DNA of 32,621 nucleotides, from positions 3,369-35,989 of the forward strand of contig NZ_JAFEUF010000052.1 in the NCBI RefSeq assembly GCF_016901035.1. The letters run 5' to 3'. This DNA is from Streptomyces durocortorensis (GTDB lineage: Bacteria > Actinomycetota > Actinomycetes > Streptomycetales > Streptomycetaceae). Below the pieces are notes generated by a model, which saw only the letters and a program-made list of their open reading frames with translations, did no database searches and was not told where the DNA came from. The position numbers and the translations under genes are program-made. Below, one piece after another: positions 13,697-20,786 of this stretch. Every line of letters begins with the position of its first letter. The stretch's first letter is position 1.

Positions 13697-15391
13697 TCAC
13701 TTCGCGTCCGCGTACCGCTCCACCACCGCCACCGTGAAGGGGAAGCGCACCGGCGTCTCCCCGAAGGCGGTCCGCCCGGCCAGCTCGCCCGCAGCGCGGA
13801 TCGCCTCGGTGACGGCGGCGCTCTCCTCGGCCGGACAGTGCACGATCACCTCGTCGTGCTGGAAGAACACCAGCCGCGCCCGCAGCCCCTGCTCGAAGAG
13901 CGTCCGGCGCAGCCCGGCCAGGAGCAGCAGCGCCCAGTCGGCGGCGCTGCCCTGCACCACGAAGTTTCGGGTGAAGCGCCCCCGGGCCCGTGCCGCACCG
14001 CCACCGGACCCGCCCCCGGGGTCCCCGGCGTCTCCGGCGCCCTCCGGGTCCTCCTGGGGGATGCCCGCCTCCTCGTCCTGGCCCGCCGAGACGACCGGCG
14101 GGCTGGTGCGGCCCAGCCAGGTCCGCACCACGCGGCCCTCCTCGCCCGCCCGCGCCGCGTCGTCCACGTAGGCGACGGCCAGCGGGAAGCGGCGGCGCAG
14201 CGCGGCCAGGTTCTTCAGCCCGTCCCCGGAGGTCTGGCCGTAGACCGCGCCGAGCAGCGCCAGCTTGGCGTGCTCGCGGTCGCCGGAGAACGCCCGGTCG
14301 GACAGGGCCTTGTAGAGGTCGCCGTCATGACCGGCCACCTCCATCAGGCCCCGGTCGCGGGAGATCGCCGCCAGCACCCGGGGCTCCATCTGGTCGGCGT
14401 CCGCGACGACGAGCCGCCACCCCGGATCGGCGATCACGGCCTGCCGTATCACCTTGGGGATCTGGAGGGCCCCGCCGCCGTTGGTCGTCCAGCGGCCGCT
14501 GACCGTGCCGCCCGGCTGGTACTCCGGGCGGAAGCGGCCCTCGCGCACCCAGTCCTGGAGCCAGGACCAGCCGTGCGCGGTCCAGATCCGGTACAGCTTC
14601 TTGTACGCGATCAGGGGCTCGACCGCCGGATGGTCCACCTCCTCCAGCTCCCACCGCCGGGTCGACTTCACCGGCATCCCCGCCTGCGCGAACGCCTTCA
14701 CCACATCGGCGGGGAGGTCGGGGCGGACCCGTCTGCCGAACGCGGCCGACACCTCGTCCGCCAGCTCGGCGAGTCTGCGGGGCTCGCCGCCGCCCGCGTA
14801 CCGCTCGCCCAGCAGCCCGTTCAGCAGGTCCCGGTGGACGTCGGCGCGCCAGGGCAGCCCGGCCCGGTGCATCTCGGCGGCCACGAGCATCCCCGCCGAC
14901 TCCGACGCGGTCAGCAGCCGCATCCGGTCGGGGTGCTCCGCCGCGTCGTGGCGGCGCAGCTGGTCCGCGTAGACCCGCAGGAGGCCCTCGAACGGCACGC
15001 CGGTCCCCGACGACGGCTCGAAGAGGGAGGACTGCGCCCCCGGCTCGGCGGACCGGGCGGGCGGGTCCGGCGGCACCGGCGCGTTGTCGAGGCGGGCCAG
15101 CGCGGCGGCGGCCGACCGGGGCTCGCCGAGGCGCCCGGCGTGCCCGAGCAGCAGCAGCTCGGCGCACTCGATGTCGTAACACCGCTCGACCCGGACCCCG
15201 GCGGCGAGCAGCCGGGGGTAGACCTCGGCGGTCGAGCGCCACACCCAGCGCACCACGTCGGGGCGGGAGCGGACCGCCTCGACGAGGTCGGGCTCGGCGA
15301 GGACCGGCCCCGCGGGCGTGCCGTCCCGCGCGAGCGGCGCGAGCAGCGCCCCGCCCCCGTCCACGGCCGCCACCGCCCACCGTTCGGTCAT
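13697..15391 (-). CDS. PolA-like family A DNA polymerase, degenerate exonuclease domain
   Basis: A 564-residue protein equal to a Klenow-like fragment without a 5' nuclease. Polymerase motifs: A, VVADADQMEPRVLAAI (about 328-343; Asp-based like DYSQIELR); B, EHAKLALLGAVYGQ with Lys near 376 and YG; C, FFQHDEVIVH (HDE near 512-514). The N-terminal 200 residues align by pattern with the 3'-5' exonuclease domain but lack its acidic triad: VDGGG replaces the DxE motif, and the Asp of motif II is missing. A Gly/Asp/Pro-rich insert (about 434-470) interrupts the palm/fingers region. Homologues are often labelled bifunctional exonuclease/polymerase. The role is unknown; repair or tolerance synthesis is plausible, since the main PolI is a different gene. 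ATG 15391 is chosen over GTG 15421. Confidence 0.88.
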   Translation of the reverse strand: MTERWAVAAVDGGGALLAPLARDGTPAGPVLAEPDLVEAVRSRPDVVRWVWRSTAEVYPRLLAAGVRVERCYDIECAELLLLGHAGRLGEPRSAAAALARLDNAPVPPDPPARSAEPGAQSSLFEPSSGTGVPFEGLLRVYADQLRRHDAAEHPDRMRLLTASESAGMLVAAEMHRAGLPWRADVHRDLLNGLLGERYAGGGEPRRLAELADEVSAAFGRRVRPDLPADVVKAFAQAGMPVKSTRRWELEEVDHPAVEPLIAYKKLYRIWTAHGWSWLQDWVREGRFRPEYQPGGTVSGRWTTNGGGALQIPKVIRQAVIADPGWRLVVADADQMEPRVLAAISRDRGLMEVAGHDGDLYKALSDRAFSGDREHAKLALLGAVYGQTSGDGLKNLAALRRRFPLAVAYVDDAARAGEEGRVVRTWLGRTSPPVVSAGQDEEAGIPQEDPEGAGDAGDPGGGSGGGAARARGRFTRNFVVQGSAADWALLLLAGLRRTLFEQGLRARLVFFQHDEVIVHCPAEESAAVTEAIRAAGELAGRTAFGETPVRFPFTVAVVERYADAK

Positions 15392-15455
15392 GGGTGCGAG
15401 TCTGGCACCCACCACTGACAACGCCCGGGAGCCGTCCCGCGACCGGACCCGCCGC

Positions 15456-15499
15456 CCGGAAGCGGTCCGCCCGGAAGCGGTCCGCCGGAAGTGCTCCGC
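15456..15499. repeat. Three tandem 15-bp CGGA-N5-TCCG repeats in a promoter
   Basis: CCGGAAGCGGTCCGC occurs twice without a gap (15456-15470, 15471-15485), then a diverged third copy follows (CGGAAGTGCTCCGC, 15486-15499). Each contains the inverted repeat CGGA/TCCG five bases apart. The array ends one base before the -10 element of the DUF2786 gene, so it covers the -35 region. Confidence 0.8.
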
Positions 15500-15500
15500 C

Positions 15501-15506
15501 TACCCT
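15501..15506 (+). promoter_or_regulatory. -10 element for a probable leaderless transcript (DUF2786 gene)
   Basis: TACCCT (TAnnnT) ends 7 nt before the ATG at 15514, with no ribosome-binding site between. The three 15-bp repeats lie directly upstream. Confidence 0.55.
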
Positions 15507-15513
15507 TGGCCGG

Positions 15514-16686
15514 ATGGAATCCGTGATCGACCGGGCGTGCGCGGCGGCCCTCTACGCGGAGGGCGACGCCGCCCTGGACACCGGCGCGTCCCTGCTCGCC
15601 GCCGCCCCGGACGCCGACGCGGAGGCGCACCTGCGCGGCGAGGAGTTCGTGCGCCGGGCGTGGGACCGGGGCTGGCACCCCGCCGACCTGGTCCGGTTCG
15701 TCCGCCGCGAGCTGGACGAGCGGAGGGCGGCGCTGGCCGCGACCCTGATCGCCGCCGAGACCGCCCGGTACGCGGAGCTGCCGCCCCGCTGGCTCCAGCA
15801 GCTCGCCGAGCTTCCGCCGCCCCTGCCCCGCAACCGCCCCGACCGGTTCAGTTACGCCGCCGATCTCCTTGAGCTCTACCGGGTGCTGCTGCGGCTGCCC
15901 GCCATCGAGCCCGTGGGCCCGCCGCCCGGCGCGGCCGCCGACCACCTGCACCGGCCGCCCGCCGCCGACGAGCCCCGGATGCTCACCCGGATCCGGGCGC
16001 TGCTGGCGAAGGCGGAGGCGACCGGCTTCCCGGAGGAGGCCGAGGCGCTGACCACCAAGGCGCAGGAGCTGATGGCCCGGCACACCATCGACGAGGCCCT
16101 CCTCGCCGCCCGGACGCACAGCAGCGAGACGCCGGGGGCCTGCCGGATCGGGGTGGAGCCCCCGTACGAGAGCGCCAAGGCGATCCTGCTGGACGCCGTC
16201 GCCTCCGCGAACCGCTGCCGGGCCGTGTGGAACGAAGACCTCGGCTTCTCCACGGTCGTCGGCTTCGAGGCGGACCTGGAGGCCGTCGAGCTGCTGTTCA
16301 CCTCGCTGCTCGTCCAGGGGACGGCCGCGATGACCCGGGCGGAGGCCGGCCAGCGCGCCGGAGGCCGTAAACGGACCAAGACCTTCCGGCAGGCGTTCCT
16401 GATGGGGTACGCCCAGCGCCTCGGCCGCCGGCTGTCCGCCGACGCCGAGCGGGTCACGGCGGCGGCCGAATCCGACACCGGACAGGGCGGCGGCGGGCTG
16501 CTCCCCGTCCTCGCCGCCCGGGACGTCGCGGTCGCCGACACCGCCGAGCGGATGTTCCCGAGGACCACGACCACCCGGCTCCGCGGCGTGTCCGACCTGG
16601 CCGGCTGGACGCACGGCACCGAGGCAGCTGACCGGGCCCGCATGGGCGGGGCGTCCCCCCGACCCGACGGAGAAATCACGTCATAA
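15514..16686 (+). CDS. DUF2786 domain protein
   Basis: A 390-residue soluble protein. The first 145 residues are rich in Ala, Leu and Arg, with FVRRAWDRGWHPADLVRFVRRELDERR. The DUF2786 domain runs from about residue 155 to 195 (MLTRIRALLAKAEATGFPEEAEALTTKAQELMARHTID), predicted to be helical. The C-terminal part (about 215-350) contains AILLDAVASANRCRAVWNEDLGFSTVVGFEADLEAVELLFTSLL and RQAFLMGYAQRLGRRL, as in related phage and bacterial proteins. The function of the family is not known. ATG 15514 is supported by its position just after a -10 element. It is divergent from the PolA-like gene across 122 bp that hold three palindromic repeats, so autoregulation or joint control with that polymerase is possible. 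Confidence 0.85.
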   Translation: MESVIDRACAAALYAEGDAALDTGASLLAAAPDADAEAHLRGEEFVRRAWDRGWHPADLVRFVRRELDERRAALAATLIAAETARYAELPPRWLQQLAELPPPLPRNRPDRFSYAADLLELYRVLLRLPAIEPVGPPPGAAADHLHRPPAADEPRMLTRIRALLAKAEATGFPEEAEALTTKAQELMARHTIDEALLAARTHSSETPGACRIGVEPPYESAKAILLDAVASANRCRAVWNEDLGFSTVVGFEADLEAVELLFTSLLVQGTAAMTRAEAGQRAGGRKRTKTFRQAFLMGYAQRLGRRLSADAERVTAAAESDTGQGGGGLLPVLAARDVAVADTAERMFPRTTTTRLRGVSDLAGWTHGTEAADRARMGGASPRPDGEITS

Positions 16687-16723
16687 GCGAGTAATAAGTC
16701 GAGCTTGTCCGAGATTGCACGGT

Positions 16724-16729
16724 TAGGCT
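16724..16729 (+). promoter_or_regulatory. -10 element for a probable leaderless transcript (FUSC gene)
   Basis: TAGGCT (TAnnnT) ends 6 nt before the ATG at 16736, with no ribosome-binding site between. The arrangement matches the two other leaderless-type starts in this window. Confidence 0.55.
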
Positions 16730-16735
16730 CGGCCC

Positions 16736-18862
16736 ATGAGCTGGCTCCGGGCGCTGAAGGAGACCGCCCGCTCGGGGCTGGAGATCGAGCGGCAGAGGCT
16801 GGAACCCCTCATCGCCTTTCGCGGTGCGGCCGGCCTCGCCCTCGTCATCGGCACCAGCCTCGTGCTGTTCGGGCCGGAGATCGCGGCGAGCTCCGCGTTC
16901 GGCGCGTTCCAGGCGGCCATCGCCACCTTCCAGCGCAGTTGGCGCCCGCGCCCCGTCCTCGCCCTGGTCTCCGGCGCCAGCCTCGCCGTCTCGACCTTCG
17001 TCGGCTACGTCAGCGGCGCGCACGTCGTCCTCTTCCTCTGCCTGCTCGGCCTCTGGACCTTCCTCGCCGGGCTCGCCTGGGCGGCCGGTCCCACGGGCGG
17101 GATCATCGCCTCGTCCAACGTCGCGATCATGCTGGTGACGATCACCCTGCCCACCTCGGTCGTGGACGCCGCCGCCCACGCGGGGATGATCGCCGTCGGC
17201 GGCCTCGTGCAGGCGGCGCTCATCGTCCTCTTCCCGGTCCGCAGATGGGGCGCCCAGCGCGACGCGCTCGCCGACGCCCTCGCCGCCGAGGCCGACTACG
17301 CCCGCCGGCTGCGCCACGACCCGGTCGCCCCCTTCGACCCATTGCCCCTGATGACCGCCCGCAGCGCCGCCGCCGTCACCCCGCGCGAGGCCCGCCGCCG
17401 CCCCGCCGAACTGCACGGGGCGCGGGGCGTGGCCGAGCGGCTGCGCCCGGTGCTGGCCTCGCTGGCGGACCCGGCGATGGGCGTGCCCGGCGACGGCCTG
17501 GAGCGGCTCTGGGTGAACGAGCTGCTCGGCGCGGCCGGCTCGGTCCTGGACGCCGCCGCGCGGGCCGTCCGGCACGGCGAGCCCGTCCACCTCTCCGCCA
17601 CCGACCTGGGCGTCCTGAAGACCCCCGACAACGACGTGATCCTCGTCGGCCCCGCCCGCCGCGCCGCCGACCGGCTCTCCGCCCTGCTCGACGACGTCCT
17701 GGAGATCGCGGAGGGCACCGGGACCGACAGCGGGGTGCCGTCCGACCTCGCCCCGGACACCCGGCAGCGGCCCACGCTCCTGCAACTGGTCCCGGTGGTG
17801 CTGGCCGCGATGCGCCGCGAGCTGCACCACGGCTCGCCGATCATGCGCCACGCGATCCGGGTCGCGGTGGTCGCCGTCTCCGGGTACTTCGTGGGCGAGG
17901 CCGTCCCGCTCGGCCACGGCTACTGGGCGCCGATGACCGCCGTCATGGTGATGCGGCCGGAGTTCTCGCAGACGTACGCCCGTGCCGCGGGACGTTTCGG
18001 CGGCACCCTGGTCGGCGTCGGGCTCGCCACCGCGATCGTGCAGACCGCCCACCCCGACGCCCGGCTCTCCGCGCTCCTGGCGGTGGTCTGCGCCGGGCTG
18101 ATGTACCTGCTGATGCGGACCGGCTACGCGGTCGGCCAGGTCTGCGTCGCCGCGTACGTCGTCTTCCTGCTCGGCATGGCCGGCGACGACTGGTCCCAGA
18201 CCGTCACCGAACGCATCGTGCTGACGCTGGTCGGCGGGCTCCTCGCGATGATCTCGTACGCCGTCTACCCGGCCTGGGAGACCCCGAGGCTGCGCAACCG
18301 GCTGGCCGAGTGGCTGGTGGCGGACGGGCGGTACGCGGCCACGGTCGTCGACCGGTACGCCGACCCCACCGCCCGCGACAACGAGGACGTCCGGGACGCG
18401 CTGATCGCCACCCGGGAGGCCCGTGTGGCGTGGCAGGAGGCGCTGGCGACCGCCCAGCACGAACCCGTACGCCACCGGGGCATCTCCCGGGCCGCCGCCA
18501 CCGACGCCCAGCACGCGCTGGCCCAGCTCGGCCGGTCCGCGATGGTCCTGGAGGCCCATCTGCCCGCCCGGTCGGCCGACCCGGTGCCCGGCGCCGCCCA
18601 GTTGGCCGAGGCGCTGCGCCGGGCCACCGAGAAGGGCGCCAAGGCGGTACGGGAGCGGCGGCTGCCCGACTGGCAGCCGGTGGTGGACGCGGTGGCCCAC
18701 TGGGACATGCCCACACCGACGGACGACGGCACGACACCGGTCGGCGACCCGGTGGTGCGCCGGGGTGCGGCGCTGCTCCTGGACGCGCTGGAGGAGTTCA
18801 CCCGCGCCCTGGACGAGCGCGGCGGCTCCACCCGCGTCAGCAGCACCCTCGCCGAGGGCTGA
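16736..18862 (+). CDS. FUSC-family integral membrane protein (putative aromatic-acid exporter type)
   Basis: A 708-residue membrane protein with two hydrophobic halves, at about residues 22-170 and 369-525. A cytoplasmic helical region of about 190 residues separates them, and another soluble region follows. The second half has the FUSC signature GHGYWAPMTAVMVMRPEFSQTYARAAGRFGGTLVG. The family includes the AaeB efflux proteins for aromatic carboxylic acids and fusaric-acid resistance proteins, though the substrate of actinobacterial members is generally unknown. It lies 49 bp after the DUF2786 gene but has its own -10 element. No membrane-fusion partner is nearby, as expected for a single-membrane organism. 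Family identity is firm; export function is inferred. Confidence 0.88.
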   Translation: MSWLRALKETARSGLEIERQRLEPLIAFRGAAGLALVIGTSLVLFGPEIAASSAFGAFQAAIATFQRSWRPRPVLALVSGASLAVSTFVGYVSGAHVVLFLCLLGLWTFLAGLAWAAGPTGGIIASSNVAIMLVTITLPTSVVDAAAHAGMIAVGGLVQAALIVLFPVRRWGAQRDALADALAAEADYARRLRHDPVAPFDPLPLMTARSAAAVTPREARRRPAELHGARGVAERLRPVLASLADPAMGVPGDGLERLWVNELLGAAGSVLDAAARAVRHGEPVHLSATDLGVLKTPDNDVILVGPARRAADRLSALLDDVLEIAEGTGTDSGVPSDLAPDTRQRPTLLQLVPVVLAAMRRELHHGSPIMRHAIRVAVVAVSGYFVGEAVPLGHGYWAPMTAVMVMRPEFSQTYARAAGRFGGTLVGVGLATAIVQTAHPDARLSALLAVVCAGLMYLLMRTGYAVGQVCVAAYVVFLLGMAGDDWSQTVTERIVLTLVGGLLAMISYAVYPAWETPRLRNRLAEWLVADGRYAATVVDRYADPTARDNEDVRDALIATREARVAWQEALATAQHEPVRHRGISRAAATDAQHALAQLGRSAMVLEAHLPARSADPVPGAAQLAEALRRATEKGAKAVRERRLPDWQPVVDAVAHWDMPTPTDDGTTPVGDPVVRRGAALLLDALEEFTRALDERGGSTRVSSTLAEG

Positions 18863-18908
18863 AGTCTCCGAGCCGAGAGCTGAACGCCCCCGACGTCCCG
18901 GGCCTGCC

Positions 18909-19421
18909 TTACGGGGCGGGCAGGTCCGGGAGGTCGGGCATGTCGGGGAGCGAGGGCATGCCGCTCGGCAGCTTGCCCGCCTCCGCCTTGGCGAGGGTGT
19001 CCTTGGCCCCGCCGTCCCAGGAGACGACCAGCTTCGAGCCGTCGACGGAGTCGATCGCGCCCATCGTGCGGTCGGTGCCGCCGTCGGTGCACTTCAGCGC
19101 CAGCATCGGTTCGCCGCCCATGTCCTTCACCTCGCCCTGGCACACGGACTGGTCGGCGACGAGGGCGACCTGGCGGGCGGCGATGGAGACGGTGACGTTC
19201 TTGCCGTCCGTCAGCCCCACCCAGGTGCCCTCCAGTGCGGCGGCGTCGACGTCCCCGCCCCCGGCGGACTCCCCGGAGTCCTCGCCGCCGCCGGGCGTCG
19301 CGCTCGCCGAGGCGTCCGTGCCGGAGCCCTTGTCCGCGTCGTCGCTGCCGCAGGCGGTCAGCGCGAACGACGCGGCCAGAGCGGCGACCGCGAAGGCGCC
19401 GGTGCGTAGAGACCTGGTCAC
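18909..19421 (-). CDS. Hypothetical lipoprotein
   Basis: A 170-residue secreted lipoprotein. The signal peptide RSLRTGAFAVAALAASFALTAC ends in a lipobox with Cys24. A disordered Ser/Asp/Gly linker follows (about 25-60). The folded part (about 61-150) has beta-like segments LEGTWVGLTDGKNVTVSIAARQVALV, CQGEVKDMGGEPMLALKCTDG and KLVVSWDGGAKDTL, and two Cys that may form a disulfide. The tail is rich in Pro, Leu and Asp (PSLPDMPDLPDLPAP). I do not recognise a characterised family. It is convergent with the FUSC gene and divergent from the DUF397 gene. Confidence 0.82.
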   Translation of the reverse strand: MTRSLRTGAFAVAALAASFALTACGSDDADKGSGTDASASATPGGGEDSGESAGGGDVDAAALEGTWVGLTDGKNVTVSIAARQVALVADQSVCQGEVKDMGGEPMLALKCTDGGTDRTMGAIDSVDGSKLVVSWDGGAKDTLAKAEAGKLPSGMPSLPDMPDLPDLPAP

Positions 19422-19547
19422 GTGGAGTTCCCCCTTGCTGTTTTCCGGTCGAAAGACCGCGCCACGTTACCAAGGTCCGCAACGATCAACTCCGGTAAGC
19501 GGGAGCGAAATAGGCGCCCCGTTCGTCTTGTAATCAAAGGAACACCC

Positions 19548-19566
19548 CGCGTGCACGTGCATCTGC
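19548..19566 (+). repeat. Left copy of a 19-bp inverted repeat (putative operator)
   Basis: CGCGTGCACGTGCATCTGC lies 75 bp upstream of the DUF397 start. Its exact reverse complement is at 20581-20599, upstream of the ATPase gene. It contains the perfect palindrome TGCACGTGCA (19552-19561). Partial similarity continues downstream, with a further TGCAT in both copies. Confidence 0.85.
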
Positions 19567-19591
19567 TCATGCATTGGCATATGAACAGAGC

Positions 19592-19597
19592 TATGAT
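19592..19597 (+). promoter_or_regulatory. Putative -10 element of the DUF397 gene
   Basis: TATGAT is a good -10 hexamer, 44 nt before the GTG start and 25 bp after the 19-bp repeat. No matching -35 at normal spacing is seen. An alternative -35-like TTGACA lies at 19607. A regulator on the 19-bp repeat would sit at or just upstream of the -35 region. Confidence 0.4.
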
Positions 19598-19641
19598 CCG
19601 AGCTAGTTGACACTTGCACCTTGCAACTCGGGGAGCGTCCT

Positions 19642-19884
19642 GTGCACCACGTGTACAACGGCATGGCGGCCACAGAGCTTCGCGGAGTCGTCTGGCAGAA
19701 GAGCAGGCACAGCAACTCCCAGGGATCCTGCGTGGAGTTCGCGCGGCTGCCCGGAGGGAATGTGGCGATGCGGAACTCCCGTCACCCCGACGGGCCCGCC
19801 CTCGTCTATACGCCCGCGGAGATCGAGGCGTTGCTGCTGGGCGTCAAGGACGGCGAGTTCGACCATCTCGCGGCCGGCGCCTGA
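19642..19884 (+). CDS. DUF397 domain small protein (whiJ-cluster type)
   Basis: An 80-residue protein that is almost entirely one DUF397 domain: VVWQKSRHSNSQGSCVEFARLPGGNVAMRNSRHPDGPALVYTPAEIEALLLGVKDGEFD. In Streptomyces such small proteins are encoded beside XRE/DUF5753 regulators, often with an RsbW-like ATPase. In the whiJ locus the small protein opposes or modulates its regulator (established for WhiJ and its neighbour). The same three gene types are all present here within 2 kb. GTG 19642 is chosen for the GGGGAGC six bases upstream; TTG 19621 is less likely. It is convergent with the ATPase gene, with a 25-bp palindrome at the junction. Confidence 0.92.
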   Translation: MHHVYNGMAATELRGVVWQKSRHSNSQGSCVEFARLPGGNVAMRNSRHPDGPALVYTPAEIEALLLGVKDGEFDHLAAGA

Positions 19885-19931
19885 CGCCGGGCCCGGCCCA
19901 CGAAGGACCGGACCGGGGCTCTTCGTGAGCC

Positions 19932-20450
19932 CTACTTCCCCTTTTCCGGCAGCCGGAAAAGGGCCCAGACGACCTTGCCGTACAGCGGCCCGGAAGGCAG
20001 TTCTCCGAGCGGCGCGGGAGAGGGGTGCCAGCCCCAGCTGTCACTGACGCATTCCACCAGGAACAGCCCCCGGCCCGATTCGGCGGAATCCGCCGCCTCG
20101 CCCGCCACCGGGCTCTCCCGGCTGGGATCGCGCACCGCGCACACCAGCCGCGAGGTCCACCGCATCAGATGCAGGCGCACCGGCGGGTCCTGGAACTCCC
20201 GGGGCGGGTCACCGGGCAGCGCGTGGCGCAGGGCGTTGGTGACGAGTTCGGACACCACCAGGGCGACATCGTCGAACCGGTCTCCCAGCTCCCACCGCTC
20301 CAGCGTGGTCCGGGTGAACTTCCGTGCGCCGCCGACCGCTTCGTAACGCGCGGGCAGAGCGCAGGAAGCCGATCCGGCAACCCCTGAGGGGTCGGTGGGG
20401 GGAAGCCCCTGCCGTAACGGCTCGAGCATCGTCGATCCATTCGTCCCCAT
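19932..20450 (-). CDS. RsbW-like ATP-binding regulatory protein
   Basis: A 172-residue single-domain protein with a GHKL/HATPase fold of the anti-sigma-factor type. The N box is DVALVVSELVTNALRHA with Glu68 and Asn72, the Asp-containing ATP contact is VCAVRDPS (about 103-110), and the G box is SGRGLFL (about 125-131). There is no histidine kinase dimerisation domain. Such proteins bind ATP and may hold a partner sigma factor or regulator. In Streptomyces they are part of whiJ/abaA-type clusters. ATG 20450 has GGGAG 8 nt upstream; the longer frame to 20567 adds Pro/Cys-rich sequence from the repeat region and is rejected. A copy of the 19-bp repeat lies about 130 bp upstream. Confidence 0.9.
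   Translation of the reverse strand: MGTNGSTMLEPLRQGLPPTDPSGVAGSASCALPARYEAVGGARKFTRTTLERWELGDRFDDVALVVSELVTNALRHALPGDPPREFQDPPVRLHLMRWTSRLVCAVRDPSRESPVAGEAADSAESGRGLFLVECVSDSWGWHPSPAPLGELPSGPLYGKVVWALFRLPEKGK
19939..19963. terminator. Palindrome at the convergent DUF397/ATPase gene ends
   Basis: A perfect inverted repeat of CCCTTTTCCGGC around one central A, inside the last codons of the ATPase gene and 55 bp after the DUF397 stop. Its place between convergent genes suggests a terminator for the DUF397 transcript. Confidence 0.55.
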
Positions 20451-20474
20451 ACGAGGCACTCCCGGGATTCGCGG

Positions 20475-20504
20475 CTGTAGCGGCACTGCCTGTAGCGGTA
20501 CTGC
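20475..20504. repeat. Tandem 15-bp repeats in the ATPase gene leader
   Basis: CTGTAGCGGCACTGC is followed directly by CTGTAGCGGTACTGC (one mismatch). A partial third copy, TACAGCGGCAC, starts at 20511. They lie 25-70 bp upstream of the ATPase ATG. Confidence 0.75.
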
Positions 20505-20580
20505 GGGGGGTACAGCGGCACAACACGAGCACGCAGGTGCGCGGGGACCATGGTTCCGAATGCGCACAGCAGATGCAAGG

Positions 20581-20599
20581 GCAGATGCACGTGCACGCG
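20581..20599 (-). repeat. Right copy of the 19-bp inverted repeat (putative operator)
   Basis: GCAGATGCACGTGCACGCG is the exact reverse complement of 19548-19566. Read on the minus strand toward the ATPase gene it has the same orientation as the left copy has toward the DUF397 gene. A further TTGCATCTGC follows it, as a direct repeat of its own end. Confidence 0.85.
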
Positions 20600-20786
20600 C
20601 CGGACCTGCCCGATACCGTGGTGGTTACGGGGCATTTCTTCCCGGGGTCAGTTTCGGAGCTTTCCGGACGTCTTCCCATTTCCGTAATCGAATGAGTACG
20701 GGCTGAAGCGTTTTGGTGGCAGAATCCGGCACTCCGGGGTTCGGGGGGCCCCGGTGCCAGGGAAGGCGATGGGGAGGGTCGGGCCA

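Larger units (their letters stand above)
20451..20786. promoter_or_regulatory. Divergent intergenic region between ATPase and XRE regulator genes
   Basis: This 336-bp stretch has no credible gene. From the ATPase side it holds two 15-bp direct repeats (20475-20504) with a further partial copy near 20511, then the right copy of the 19-bp inverted repeat (20581-20599). Nearer the XRE gene there is an A/T-richer stretch (about 20635-20720) and an imperfect hairpin (20728-20758). The XRE start has GGGGAGGG at 20771-20778. Confidence 0.65.

Noticed and set aside
16705..19533. A 942-codon open frame overlapping the FUSC gene
   Set aside because: It is the +1 shadow of the FUSC gene; no domain is recognisable and composition is Arg/Pro-rich.
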